DNA of 64,000 nucleotides, from the NCBI GenBank assembly GCA_025403435.1, contig CM046345.1, forward strand, positions 3,038,001-3,102,000. Direction: 5' to 3'. A model generated the notes under the pieces. That model saw only the letters and a program-made list of their open reading frames with translations. It was not told where the DNA came from and made no database searches. Of this stretch, positions 10,347-22,393 are shown piece by piece; the stretch's first letter is position 1, and the number at the start of each line of letters is the position of its first letter. This stretch comes from Artocarpus heterophyllus (lineage: Eukaryota > Streptophyta > Magnoliopsida > Rosales > Moraceae). A program made the position numbers and the translations under genes.

Positions 10347-13092
10347 CACTACAACAAATTCAAAATTATATGACCTTCATTTAATGACCGTTTCTCAAAA
10401 ACCGTCGTGATAAGGCAAAAACAAGGCGACAAGTTACGCCCACGAACACGAAAATCGTCGTGGTAAGTGTGGGAGCTACCACGATAGTTTTTTAAAAACT
10501 GGTAGCTTATACTTACCACAATAGTTTTTTAAAAAACAGTCGTAGTAGCTCACTATTAGAATCTTGAGATTATACAACCTTTATTTAACAACATTTTTTC
10601 AAAACCTATCGTGGTAAGGAGAGGTAAAGACGCAAAGAGTACACCTGAAAATACGAAAACCGTCATGTTAGTGTACGAAACCTTTCACGATGGTTTTTAG
10701 TGGTAGGTTAATTTAGGCAAGGGATTAAAAATTTTAAATAAGGAACCTTTCACGACGGTTTTTATAAAAACCGTCGTGAAAGTTCCGCATCTTGGCACGT
10801 GCTTAAATTTGGGCATGGGACTAAAAATTTTGAATATGCGGACCTTTTACGATGGTTTTTATAAAAGCCATCATGCAAGATTCTGCATCTTGACGCGTGC
10901 TTAAATTTGAATGGGGGATTAAAAATTTCAAATATGTGGACCTTTCACGACTGTTTTTATAAAAACCGTAAAACCGTCTTGAAAAGAAATTTAGAACCTT
11001 TCACAACGGCTTTTATGAAAACCATCATGAAAGGTTTCACATCTTGGCGTGTGCTTAAATGTGGGCGAGGGACTAAAAATTTTGAATATGGGAAATTTCA
11101 CGACGGTTTTTATAAAAACCGTCCTGAAAGGTTTCACATACTAAAAATTTTGAATATCGGGACCGTCGTTAAAGGTTCCTATAAAAACTGTCGTTAAAGG
11201 TTATGTATCTTGGTGCGTGCTTAAATTTGGACAGGGGACTAAAAATTTTGAATATGGGACCTTTTATAATGGTTTTTATATACCTTTCACGACGGTTTTT
11301 ATAAAAACCGTCGTGAAAGGTTCCACATACTAAAAATTCCAAATATCGGCACCTTTCACGATTGTTTTTATAAAAACTGTCATGAAAGGTTTCGCATCTT
11401 GGCTCATACTTAAATTTGGGCTAGGGACTAAAAATTTCGAATATAGTACCTTTCATGAAAGTTTTTATAAAAACTATCGTGAAAGGTAAATTTGGGCAAG
11501 GGACTAAAAATTTAGAATACCTTTCACAATGGTTTTTATAAAAACTGTCGTGAAAGGTTCTGCATCTTGACGCGTGCTTAAATTTGGGCGGCGGACTAAA
11601 AATTTTGAATATAGGATCTTTCACGACAGTTTTTATAAAAATTGTTGTGAAAGTTTTCGCATCTTGGCGCATGCTTAAATTTAGGTAGGGACTAAAAATT
11701 TTGAATATGCGGAACTTTTCATGACAGTTTTTACATATTTGAAATTTTTAGTCTCTCACCCAAATTTAGGCACGCGTCAATGCCATTGCCTTCCTTATTT
11801 ATTCAAAATTTCTCTAACTCAAAACCTCTCTAACTCGAAAACTCGCTTCTCTCTGCCTTTTCTCTCTCTAACTCCTCCCCCCCAATGCCTAGCCACCGAC
11901 GAACCAAGCCACCCATGATATTCCATGGACTTTGACATTCTCCTATTAGTCTCTCCACGACCCTACCATCATTCGACCAAACCCCCAACAAACTTGGCAC
12001 CATTTGTTGCCATTCGTCCTTGTCCCTTAACATTCCACCGACTTCGCCATTGTTTGACTCCTCCCTTGACGTTCTCTTGACTCCATCACTATTGGTAAAT
12101 TTCAAACCATTAGTTTTAGTTTTAGTGTTATAGTTAGTTCTAAACTTAGTATTATTTGGTTATTTTAGTGTTATTTGCTTTAGTTTTAGTTTTAGTTTTA
12201 ATATTACTTACATTACTTTGTTATTTGCCATTTAGTATGTTACTTGTATTTGGTGTTTGAAAGAACTTTGAATAACATTTAGCATTTTGGCATGAGAATA
12301 GGTTACTTGTTATGTGTTTGTGATGCCTAAGTATTATTGTGATGCCCACCACATGTTTGATGAAAATCTTCTATGACTATGTGTTTGTATTTGTGTTTGT
12401 GTTTGTGTTTTAGTTAATTAGTTTTATTTTCAATATTTTTTATTAATTCTATTTATTTTTGTTATCATTTCTTTACCTCACACATAAAGACATCGACTTA
12501 AACACCAAGAATCCATCAACTCTTGTGCAAGCATAAAAAGAGTACATGACTTTGCAATATAAAATATATATATATGATTTTGTAAAAATTATATAGTTCA
12601 ATGTAATTATGTGATTATGAAGTTAGGACATTGTATTAATGGTAAAAATATATGACTATTAATATTATGGGAAACAAAAAATTTTGGTTATTTTTTTTAG
12701 CTTCAGACCAACTTTTTCAATGAAAATCGTCGTGAAATAGAGCCCTACACGATGGTTTTTTATGAAAACCGTCATGCAAGGCATAGCATACACGACGGTT
12801 TTCATAAAAATCGTCGTGTAAGCTCAGTGTAAGGCTAAGTTTACACGACAGTTTTTATGAAAACCATTGTGTAAGCTTAGCGTTTCATGATAGTTTTTGA
12901 TGAAAACCATCATGGTAGCCTCATCCTAAGATCCTAGAACCCCGTAAAAATAAGGATTCCATGACAATAAAAAACCATCGTCAAAAGTTTTGTTGGTACC
13001 ACGACGGATGATTACGCGACGGTTTTTTAACCGTCGTGAAAATATACCATGACGGTTTTAAACCGTCATGTAATCTACAGTTTCTACTAGTG
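10347..13092. mobile_element. Non-autonomous CACTA (En/Spm-like) transposon in LTR B
   Basis: The ends are CACTACAACAAA at 10347 and TTTCTACTAGTG at 13081-13092 (reverse complement CACTAGTAGAAA), the typical inverted CACTA termini. Flanking 3-mers are TAT and TGT, an imperfect version of the expected 3-bp target duplication. Both subterminal regions carry many short CCGTCGTG/CACGACGG repeats in both orientations, as known for transposase-binding regions of this superfamily. No TNP2 or TNPD transposase reading frame is seen in its 2746 bp, so it must be mobilised in trans if it moves at all. The middle (about 11800-12700) is CT-rich then TTTAG-rich with no convincing gene. Confidence 0.85.
10736..11760. 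repeat. Tandem array of hairpin-forming repeats in the CACTA element
   Basis: About ten units of roughly 80-130 bp. Each has a palindrome of the type CCTTTCACGACGGTTTTTAT followed by its complement, then a spacer resembling GCATCTTGGCGCGTGCTTAAA and GGGACTAAAAATTTTGAATA. The copy at 11282-11321 is a perfect 40-bp palindrome centred in TTTTTATAAAAA; others carry mismatches in one arm. Simple subterminal repeats are normal for CACTA elements, but a regular tandem array of near-perfect palindromes is more striking. Confidence 0.85.
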
Positions 13093-15749
13093 TGTATATA
13101 TATTTAGGATATATTATTTTATTATTATAGGAGCTTGATTTATATATGTCTGTCCCTCCTTTGCTAGCTCACAATATTTCCTGTAACGATACGACGTATT
13201 TTCGTACATATTGATAACTTATGTTAATGCTTAGATTGGCTTAAATTTGGTTGATTGGAATTTAACAATTCATGTTAGTTTGTTAGTTGGATCAATTTTG
13301 TGAATTAATTAAAGATAAACATGTTGAGTTATTTAGATATATTTTATTTAATATGAGATTTTCTATATATGACAATTTTACTCATATAACTTCTCCATTA
13401 GGTTATTTGAATTAAAACTAAGGCTCTATCTAAGATTCCTATGTTAAATAAGATCTATAAAGATTTCTAGATTAGCATCGCCGGTAGGCTATGCCTCAGT
13501 TCGGCAAGCCAATAAAGCATAAATTGTTACGTAAATTGGTATGGTCGATAAGCTGATGGTCCGAATCAGCAAGCCGATGGCCAGGTTCAGTATGCCGACC
13601 AAGCGTAAATCCTGTGACATGTTTTCACATGTATTCATTTGGATTTCAACCCAGTGTCAAATTTTGAAGGCTTATCTAAGTGGAATTGATTCCGGCCAGC
13701 TGCTATAAATAGGATACTTATTCCTCTTATTGTTTAGATCACCAAAGAAATTTAGACAAAGTATTCTAGTGAGAGAAACTCTAGAACATCTAGAGGGCTA
13801 TTGTTCAACATCTTGAACCTTAGCTCTTAGTTTTCTCTTGTGTGGTTGGAAGGAGATGTTGCTAAGGAGGAGAATTGAATGACGTGTGCGCACTTGCACT
13901 TTGGTCGTGAAAAAGAGAATAACAAAGAAGTCTAGTTGGTTGGAGCTCTTCTGAAAGCGATTCTCAATAGCAGTTCTATGGAAGTTTTTCTTGTCAAAAA
14001 TGCAGTTCTAATTCTAAGAGGTACGTAATATCTTTTATTAATTTATATACATAGCCTGCCTAACTTAATATTTTGAAAAGACTTTGATTTAAAATTTTTT
14101 AAAATTCTACTACATATCATTTTTCTAACAAATGCCACTTAGAGAAGTATAGAGTTGGGACTTAGAGATGTATAGAGTTGGGAGACCAATGATTTTCTTT
14201 ATGGCCAATTACTAGAACATGCTTAGTGAGCCCTTAGTAATTGATTTCTAATAAGGATATTGGAATTAATTCTTTTAGATATACTTCAATTGAGCACTTG
14301 GGAGAGAAAAAATCGAGATACATAAGAGTTCTAAGCCTATAAAACGGGGAAGATTAATTTGTCAATAATCTAGGCAATTACCAATCAAATTAGAAACTTG
14401 TTGAAATAGATCCTCTAGACCTATTTTGTTATCATTTATTTTCATGTTTATTTTAGTTTCTAGTTTTAGTTTTCATTTTCATTTTCTTTTCTTTTGTTTT
14501 TGTTCTATTTTAATTTCAGTTGTCTAAATAATTCTAAAGTCTAATCTAATTTCGGTACTTGACTAAAATTAAACATAATCCTTGACGAAAATGATACTCT
14601 TCTCCGACTCTATTACTTGTGACCATATACACTCGTACACGACTAGCAAACATCCCTATTAGTGATAGGTTAAGTGAAAGGAATTCACAAAGTGGCTAGG
14701 TTAAGCTTACGTGAGTAATGAAAGAAATAGGTCAAATAGGCCTAAAGGAGGAACTAGCAGTGAAGTTTTCATAGGTTAGCTTCAAAAGGCTCGAATAGTT
14801 CCAAAAAATGCCTTAATCCTTGAGTTTCACTAAAATTGATTCCAGAGTTCATGAGATGCCAACACCAATCTAGTGCATGTAAGTATTCTCCAAAAGCTGA
14901 AAACTTCAACTGGATACAATTTGTAGCACTAAAGTGTAGAGAATCAAAAACGAAGTTCAACCAATGCCAATCAAGCACATAGAAATTTTAATGAATCACA
15001 TTTCTAAAGACCTAAGAGAACAAATTGTAGCTTTATTATCATAGAATTCTAGTCATCTCATTTCTCAAAAATCACTTTTTATTCTAATAAGTAAAGAAAG
15101 CACAATTAAAAGAATTAAACAACCTAAAGAAACTAAATAAGAACTACCAAACATAAATAGTGGAAGGAAAACCATGATAATCAACGAAAAAATTTTAAGG
15201 CCAAAGCCCAACAAATGATCAACAAAATATTCCCTCCTCTAAACTTAAATTAAACGTGTACTCGATATTTTTAGCAATATAACAGCGAGGGTTGAGTATA
15301 TATACCTGGGATCTAATTTTCGATTCTCTTCCATCTCCTCAAATCATTTTCCACCAAAACTCATGTTCTTAAGCTCCCGATTATTTTAACACCTATCAAA
15401 ATACACAAAATACAAACTTTAATGTAAAATTTTGAAATAAGCAATTCAAATCTTAAGTAAACAACTAAAACTTTGAGAAATCATATAATAAAACTCAAAC
15501 GCAAACTAAAACAAAAATGAAAATAGTGAAAAAATAGGAAGCTTAGGGTGCCTCCTAAGAAGCTCTTGCTTTAAAGTCCTTAGCTTTACTTAGCCCTTTT
15601 GTTTTAAACTCAGCCTTTGATGTCATCAGCCGACCATCCTATGGCAACCTTGCTCTTGAGTTTCCAAGTCCCTTAATGATCTTCTGGACTCGTATCACCT
15701 AGCATTTCATACTCTTGAGTATGGTGGAATTAGAACAATGGTGGCTGTG

Positions 15750-16440
15750 ATGAACCAATTTTCAAGTCCTTGGCCCATGCCTTCCTTCCTTTGTCTGGGC
15801 CTATTGGAGTCAAGATGTTATTCACCTTGGCCTTTGCCACTTTCGAGTCCCCATTTTCAAATCAAAGTTGCAAAGGGGGTTCTTGTGGGTTGCTAGGTGT
15901 TTTAAAAGTGCAAAATGTTACTTTCTCTTCCTCTATACCTATGCTCAACTCCTCTCTTGGCACATTGATCACTAAATTCCTAGTGGCTAAGAATGATGCC
16001 CAAGATTTAATGGCACTTCATGTTCTTCTTCCATGTCCGAGACAAAAAAGTCGGTGGGAAAGATGAATTTATCCACCTTGATCAACACATCCTTAACAAT
16101 GCCTTTAGGATAAGTAAGGGATCAATCGATCAATAAGCTATAAAGTAATGTTTGTTCATTTTATCTCTGTTAATCCCAACTTCTAATAGCACATGGGATG
16201 TTGAAGCTATAATGTCCGAGTCCCCTTTAATTTTAAATCAACAAGGGATGTTGAAGCTATAATGTCCGAGTCCCCATTTTATCTCTGTTGATCCTTTAAT
16301 AGCACATGGGATGTTGAAGCTTTCGGGATCTTTCAATTTTTGAGGCAACTTGCATTGGAGAATGGCACTATACTCTTTGGTGAGGTTGACAATTTCATAG
16401 TCTTCAAGTCGCCCTTTCTGCGACACAACTTCCTTTATGA
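15750..16440 (-). pseudogene. Gypsy aspartic protease remnant
   Basis: It opens with LPQKLKDPESFNIPC, matching the conserved stretch just before the protease active site of plant Athila/Tat-type gypsy elements. Further down the minus strand, broken by stops and frame changes, are stretches resembling the family's V-x-VDKFIFPxDFxVLDMEE and VPxILG segments. The catalytic DLGAS motif is not visible. The sequence around 16159-16320 is locally duplicated: GGGATGTTGAAGCT occurs three times, and a block of about 115 bp is partly repeated. That duplication has displaced the active-site region. It cannot encode a working protease. The call relies on remembered family motifs and no search was run. Confidence 0.5.
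16159..16320. repeat. Local tandem duplication in the gypsy protease remnant
   Basis: The words GGGATGTTGAAGCT and AATGTCCGAGTCCCC recur two to three times at spacings of about 49 and 62 bp, and TTTTATCTCTGTT occurs at about 16159 and 16275. This looks like replication slippage in a dead element. Confidence 0.7.
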
Positions 16441-16793
16441 GTTGACATAGTTTGGCATTTTCTCAAGTGCATCGGCAAAAGGAATGTGGATATGGATTTT
16501 CTTGAAAATCTCCAAAAACTTAGAGAATTACAAATCTCACTTCTTCATTTGAAACTATTGAGGGAATCGTAGTGGTGTGGGAAGAATAGGTTGATTATTG
16601 GGGATGGAATCGATCATGGTTTGTGGCTCTCCTTTGATGGCTTCACTTCTTGATCCAAAGATGGTGTAGAAATGAAAGAATTGGCTTTGTCTTCTTATGA
16701 TTTGGGCCCTTGCACCTCTTTTCCACTCCTAAAAATGATAACATTACAATGCTCCTTTAGGTTTGTCTTTGTGTTGCTAGGAAATCTCCTAGC

Positions 16794-17560
16794 TTACAGA
16801 TTGTGGATTGCTTGTGAGAGTTGACCTACTTGCATTTCAATAGTCTTCATGGAGGCACTCAAATTATCAAGATTTGTGCCCAAGTTACAAATAGATTCTT
16901 CCATCTTATCCATCCCTTCCTCATGCATTTTAAATCTCTCCTTTAATTTGGCTATGAAAGTTCCAAACATATCTTCCAAAGAAGGCTTCTTTTCAACTAC
17001 CTTGTGCTCATAGCTCGGTGGAGGTTGCAAGACATTTGTTGTGTTGCCATAAGAGAGGTTCTCACAGTTGCGAAGTCTCGGATGATAGTGTGTAGGCAAA
17101 TTATTCGCTTGGTAGTTGAACTTCTGATTGTTCACAAATTGAGCTTGCTCTTGATCGCTTCCTTCACCAACATATGATGGATTAGCAACCATCACTGACT
17201 CTTTGCTTGATGAATCTTTTCTAGTAGTCAAAGCTAAAAGTTGATTGGCTAAGACCAAGACTTTAGCTAAAAGAACAACAATTGGATCCACTTCATAAAC
17301 ACTCATAGGCTTCTTCAAAATTGAATGCTTATTTGGCCATTACTAGTTGTTGGAGGCCATCTCTTCCAAGAGTAATTGAGCTTTTTTGGCACTTTTTGAC
17401 AATAAACTACCACAGCCATCACATCTACAATCATCCTTATTTGGCCGTTCAAACCATTGTAAAACAATTGGATTTAGAACCAACCTTCGTATCTATGTTG
17501 GGGGCACCTCCAAATGAGATCCTTAAATCACTCCCATGCCTCACAAAGAGGCTAAAGATT
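16794..17560 (-). pseudogene. Gypsy gag remnant
   Basis: The open stretch at 16794-17318 (174 codons) contains ANQLLALTTRKD, a polar asparagine-rich region (NNQKFNYQANN), RLRNCENLSYGNT and a PPPSYE motif. It ends in a helical, probably coiled-coil part (LGTNLDNLSASMKTIEMQVG). This layout is typical of the C-terminal half of Athila/Tat-like gag. Upstream on the same strand, about 17560-17400 reads LCEAWE, then a stop, then FKDL, and IQLFYNGLN, the conserved gag core, with a TGA in the WER position. Gag would form the virus-like particle. The start of the gene is not recognisable. It is flanked by the repeat at 17561-17880. Confidence 0.6.
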
Positions 17561-17880
17561 TCTTTTGATCTTTGAGAAATGTTGTTTCTTGCCTTCAACT
17601 AGTGTGTTTAGTTATAATTATGTTTATAATTTATAGCATTCAAAGTTAAATTCTGAATAATTATATAAAATTTTTTAAAATTCCAATGTGTCATCAAATA
17701 ATTTTTTTCAACACAAATCACCAAAATTATTTATGTAAAAAACCACCCAAGCTACTAAAAATAAAAGAAAACCACCAGTTCAATTTAATTTAGATTTGAT
17801 TGGATGGTTTTGGTTGTTTGACAGATTTTGTGAACATTCCCCAAATTATTTTGAAGACATTCCCCTAATAAATTTGTGGA
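17561..17880. repeat. Dispersed repeat, copy 1 (pair with 41316-41640)
   Basis: Shares a colinear stretch of about 300 bp with 41316-41640, beginning AGATTTCTTTTGATC and running through GCCTTCAACTAGTG to TTTTGTGAACATTCC and TTTTGAAGACAT. The similarity is high enough to read by eye. No gene is seen in it. In this copy it abuts the truncated LTR of element C at about 17881. Confidence 0.75.
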
Positions 17881-18978
17881 TATGACACATTATGATATGT
17901 CATGGATCGTTAGCTTATTGAAGCTTTGTAATTTTATACAATTTAAGAGTGCAGCTCTAAGCTTTTAGTGGAGTAGCGTTAGAGTTGATAATTATAAAAT
18001 ACATATCTAGGACATTGTGTTTTATAATTATAGGAGCTTAATTTATATGTGTCCATTGGGTCCCCTTTGCTAGCTCATAATAATCTTGTGACGATATGTT
18101 GTGTTTTTCCTACATATTGGTGACTTATATTAAATTATTAAATTGGGTGAAATTTGATAATACTAGATTTAATAATTCGTGTTAGTTTATCAGTTGAATT
18201 AATTTTGTGAATTAATTCAAGATAAACATGTTGATTTATTTGGATAATATCTTATTTACTATGGGATTATTTGTATATAGTTGTTTTAATCAGATAACTT
18301 TTCTATTAGGTTATTTAAATTAAAATTGAGGCTCTAACTAAGATTCCTAGATGAAAACAAGATATTCTGAGGATTCTAGACTATCACACAATCAGCAAAC
18401 CAGTGAGAAACTTTGGCAGGCTGATGGAGTAAGTTTGGTAGGTCAATTTCTCAGATCAGCTTGCCAAACATGAGATAATCAGTATATGTGTTTTTGATGC
18501 GTTTTTCCTTAGAAGTTGATCCAAACTTAAATTTAGAGGCCTAATCTGATGAGGTTTAACCCCAAATTTGACCACTATAAATAGGGGGTGAGTTCTTAGT
18601 TATTCAAATCATTTGAGAAGCATAGAGTGTATACTCTAATAAGAGAAACTCTAAAACTCCCTAAGAGCTATTGTTCAACATCAAGAATCTTAGCTCTAGG
18701 TCTTCTCAAGTGGTTAGAAGGAGAGTCACTGGAGGCAAAGTTGAAGAACATGTGACTACCCACACTCCAATCGTAGATAGAGAATAGCAAAGAAAATTAG
18801 TTGGTTAAGGTTCTTTTGGAACATTCTTCTCTATATAGATTCCTACTACTTTTCGGTTGATAAAAGAGATTAGTAAGATATGTCATTAATTTATGTATTT
18901 AGCATGTCAAACTTGTGGTTTAGAAAATACTCTAATTTAAATTTTTAAAAATTTCGCTGTGTACTATTTTCCAACAAT
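17881..18978 (+). repeat. 5' LTR of copia C, 5'-truncated
   Basis: It begins at TATGACACATTATGATATGTC, matching 39008 in C's own 3' LTR, and ends ...TTTTCCAACA at 18978. A TATA-like TATAAATA is at 18576-18583. The first roughly 850 bp of the LTR are missing; the repeat at 17561-17880 stands in their place. Confidence 0.85.
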
Positions 18979-18980
18979 TG

Positions 18981-18992
18981 GCATTAGAGCTT
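18981..18992 (+). other. Primer binding site of copia C
   Basis: Reads TGGCATTAGAGC, two bases after the LTR end. It differs at two places from the TGGTATCAGAGC initiator tRNA-Met site in copy L. Confidence 0.8.
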
Positions 18993-20518
18993 GGTTTTTA
19001 CGTTGATTTTATGGGTTTGTGATCATGTTATATGCATGAATTATGTGATCTTATTCTCTCGTATGCTTGAATTTAATTTTTTTTGGAGTTGGCACTCTAT
19101 GGTTTCTATATAATTAAATGTTTTCATATGATTATATGGTGAATATTTATTAATTAATTATAGCTGATTAAACTTATATTGTATTAATTAATTCTTACCG
19201 ATCATGGTTCCTTAGAAGTTAGAATTTGTATATATTTTTTCATGTAATTAGATGGTGGTCTATCATCACCATCTAGAATTTATTATTTTAATTTTAATTT
19301 GTAAAAATTTGTATTAAAATATTTATTTGAAGTGAAGACGAATTTGAAAGATAGAGATGATTGGAGTTCTATTATTTTTCTATGTTTATAAATTTTTATG
19401 TTTTTGAATTGTTGAAAATAAAATTAAAAACTGCTTTCTACACTATTTCTGGAAAAATGTTGGTTTGGCTTGTTCGGCAGGCTGAACTCTTTGGGTTGGT
19501 AGGCCAATGGTCACAGACCGGGAAGCCAATTTGAAAGTTTGGCAGGCCGATAGCTGGGCAGAACAGTTTTCAAAAAAGGTGTGTTTTTTGGTATAGTTTT
19601 TTTTTATTTTGTTTTTGAGAAAATTCTTAGAAACATGAAATTTTATGATGTCTAGAAAAATAACCTTTTGAACTATGTGAGATTGAAGAATAGAAGATGG
19701 ATGCCACATGAAGAAGGATGCAAGACGAAGATACAAGATGAAGAATCGACAATATGTTTCAATTGATCTTTTGTAATCTTTTTTTTTTCTTTTCTTAGGA
19801 TGGAACTATAATATTACGGCAATTTATTATTTTGCTTATAGCTTTGCATGTTTCTTTGCTTGTCTACATTGTTATATGATTTACCATGTATGTTGATAAC
19901 ATGCCATGCAGAATAGGGAGTGTCACTCATTAAAAATTGTTCATCCATGTTAACATAAAACCTTGACTTTTAAAATGTTGAGTGGGAGAAGGTTTTCAAA
20001 GAAAGGATCTACAGCCTCCATAGTTGGTCCATAGGTAGCACATGGTGGTTCCGACCCCTAGAAAGGGATTTCATCATATACGGAGTTAGATCTCCAAAGG
20101 AATAATTTATTTTAACATGATTTATCATTGTACACTCTTAGGTGGTGATTATAAATCATAGATAAATTAGTTGAAACGATAGTTATACACCCAAGATTAA
20201 TTTTGTTATTTATCTCTCCTAGAAGCTCTGTTAATGAAATCAATGGTCAAAGAAAAAGATTATTAATATATGCTAGATTAGATGGGTCTTACATGGTATA
20301 TACTAATCAAAGGAGATTCGTGTTCTTAATTGAATTTAGCAAGTTTACCCTAAGCAACTTGTTGGATTCTGAGTTGGGAATTATTATTGTAAGGTTGAGA
20401 TATTTTCAAGGTTTTGACACATAAACACAATTGTATGTTTATTTGTTTATGTTATCTTACTAAACTGTTGTGGAATGTTTGCTTATATTTGGTATATGAA
20501 TATTTATTATAGATTAAA

Positions 20519-21320
20519 ATGTCTAAAAATGCCTTATCTTTAATACTCTATAAAAACATGTTAACTAGCGAGAATTACAATGGTTAAAAAAGGAGCCTAA
20601 ATATCGACCTTTTCTTTGAGAAACTAAAATTTGTGCTGACAATACCGTGTCCTCCCAAACCTACTAGGGATTCCACAAATAAGCAAATCCAAGCGTATGA
20701 TTGATGGAAAGATGCTAACGACTAGGCCCGCTGTTACATTATGGCTAACATGAATAATGTGCTGCAAGCTCAACATGAAGATTATGAGACTGCTAAGCAG
20801 ATCTTGAATAATCTTGAAGACATATTTGGAGGCCAAGCCTTAATGAAACAACAAGGGGCTCTTCAAAAACTCTTAAACTACCAACAAAGATCAGGGACTC
20901 TTGTGAAGGAGCATATGATGTTAGTCATGGATTATCTCATTGAGGCTCAAACCCATGGAGCTAACATTGATACTAAGTCACAGATGACTATGCTCTTTGA
21001 GATTTTATCTAAGTAGTTGATCTTGTTTAGAGCTTCATATAATTTGAGCAATAGATAGGATGTAACCTTGACTTATAGGAGTTTGAATATCTGATCAGGC
21101 ACACTCTTGCTAGTGGTAAGGCTAACTTGGTGGCTGTATTTGGTTCCAATCATAATCCAGGGAATGGAAAGAAGTAAAGGGCTAAGAATGGCAAGTCTTC
21201 TGTCCCAACAAAAGGCAAGGCCAAGAAGAAGAGTAAAAAAAGAACTTAAAAAAGCTCAAGTGTTTTTTCTATAGGAGAGTTGGGCACATCAAGGAGAATT
21301 ACAAACACTTCCTTTCTTAA
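20519..21320 (+). pseudogene. gag remnant of copia C
   Basis: The start codon at 20519 follows the family sequence AGATTAAA and opens the reading MSKNALSLIL. The frame is then hit by TGG-to-TAG-type stops (for example at the NYNG-W-K and YD-W-K positions) and by a stop after EILSK near 21016. The longest surviving stretch (20741-21016) carries the gag core (MANMNNVLQAQHEDYETAKQ ... EHMMLVMDYL). The zinc-knuckle region near 21260 is damaged. Gag would assemble the RNA-containing particle. This copy is dead, and its decay is heavier than in D and L, in line with C being the older host of nested insertions. Confidence 0.85.
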
Positions 21321-22393
21321 GGAGGTAAGTGCGAACTTGTAGTTTTTGTTTAGTTGAGGAATCAAGTGATACTTAGGTCATAGATTCTGGAGCAACTAAT
21401 CATGTTTGTGTTTCTCTACAGGGGCTCAAGGAAATAAGAAGTCTTCTACATAAGCACTTCATATTATGGAAGGACGATAGATCCTTTGTGTTGGCTGAAG
21501 CAGTGGGAGACGTCCATCTTTACTTTCATAATTATAGGATTTTAGTTTTGAAAGATTATTTTTATGTTTCAAAACTCAAAAGGAATTTAATATCTATAGC
21601 TTGTTTATTAAGGACTCTTATTCAATATCTTTTAATAATAAAGTAGTGATTCGTAAAAACAAATCTTTTATCTGTGATGGATGTATTCAAAGCAATCTAT
21701 ATTTTATCAAACTTAAAATGGACTCATTACTAAACACTGAGGTTACTAATAACTTCGAAAGACTTAAAACTTTTCAATCTAATAAGACTTAACTTTAGCA
21801 TTTGCGATTATGTCATATTGGCCTAAATAAGATTCAAAGGCTAGTAAGGGATGGGCCTTTAAGTCACTTAGAGGTGGAATCTATATCACAATGTGAATCT
21901 TGTTTGGAGGGTAAAATGACCAAAAGACCATTTAGGTCTAAGGGTAATAGGGCCAAAGGGTTTCTAGAACTTATACATAGTGATGTTTGTGGTCTTATAA
22001 ACATCAAGGCACGTGGAGAGTATGAGTATTTTGTTACATTTATTGATGATTACTCAAGATATAGGTATGCGTACCTAATGCATCATAAAAGCAAAACTTT
22101 TGATAAGTTCAAGGAGTTTCGGGTTAAAGCAAAGAAGCAATTAGGTAAACCCATAAAGGCACTTTGATCCAATCAAAGTGGAGAATACCTCTCTGATAAG
22201 TTCTTCAGAAACTTATTAGAGAATGGGATTTTATCCCATTGGATTATGGTAGGCACTCTACAGTAGAATACTGTAGCTGAGAGAAGGAATAGGACTTTGT
22301 TAGACATATTTAAATCCATGACGAGTTATTCTACATAACTTTTATCCGTTTGAGGATATACACTACAAACCGTGTGTTATCTTTTGAACAATA
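21321..22393 (+). pseudogene. pol remnant of copia C, part 1 (protease to integrase)
   Basis: The protease motif VIDSGATNHV is intact near 21380-21410. A protease/linker part follows, broken by frameshifts (open at 21601-21792). Next come the GAG-pre-integrase region and the integrase start (21802-22167), with LIHSDVCG carrying the first catalytic Asp and FVTFIDDYSRY. A stop follows KPIKAL, and the second catalytic region (SNQSGEYLS) is mutated. The stretch ends at 22393, where the LTR of element D begins. The missing continuation resumes after D at 32030/32035 with NxxPSKSVPETPHELW, exactly as in sister copies. Confidence 0.86.

Larger units (their letters stand above)
5590..14130 (+). mobile_element. 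Ty1/copia element B, 5'-truncated by insertion of A
   Basis: Plus-strand member of the same family. It begins abruptly inside gag, at about codon 43 by comparison with copy C, where the LTR of A starts. It continues through protease, integrase, reverse transcriptase and RNase H to a polypurine tract near 9372-9383 and a 3' LTR (9385-14130). That LTR is interrupted by a CACTA element. Subtracting the CACTA leaves an LTR of 2001 bp, matching the family. It is heavily mutated, so it is an old copy. Confidence 0.88.
9385..14130 (+). repeat. 3' LTR of copia B, split by a CACTA element
   Basis: It starts at a decayed TGTTAG (TATTAG, 9385) just after the polypurine tract and ends ...TTTTTCTAACA at 14130. 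A TATA-like CTATAAATA lies at about 13703-13711. The CACTA insertion occupies 10347-13092; LTR sequence on both sides aligns with other family LTRs. U3 holds degenerate GC inverted-repeat motifs at about 13480-13600. Confidence 0.85.
14131..17880 (-). mobile_element. Decayed Ty3/gypsy (Athila/Tat-like) derivative
   Basis: Minus-strand order: gag (about 17560-16794), protease (about 16440-15750), then directly a 3' untranslated-like stretch. Near 15540-15570 the latter contains a form of the plant gypsy motif that reads CTTAGGGTGCCTCCTAAGAA. No reverse transcriptase, RNase H or integrase could be recognised between protease and this stretch, which suggests a large internal deletion. Exact ends and LTRs could not be fixed. 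The part at 14131-14980 is AT-rich with TTTTAGTTTT-type low complexity and was not assigned. The lineage is a motif-based guess. Confidence 0.6.

Noticed and set aside
10907..11672. Overlapping open frames with repeated F-H-D-G/S-F-Y-K-N words
   Set aside because: These are translations of the palindromic tandem repeat, so they look conserved without coding for a protein.
10736..11760. CRISPR-like array of regular palindromic repeats
   Set aside because: Spacers are themselves repeated, the array lies within CACTA termini in a plant genome, and no cas genes are present.
11830..12105. 91-codon minus-strand frame in the CACTA element
   Set aside because: No domain or homologous copy is visible, and it overlaps CT-rich low-complexity DNA. 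Probably chance.
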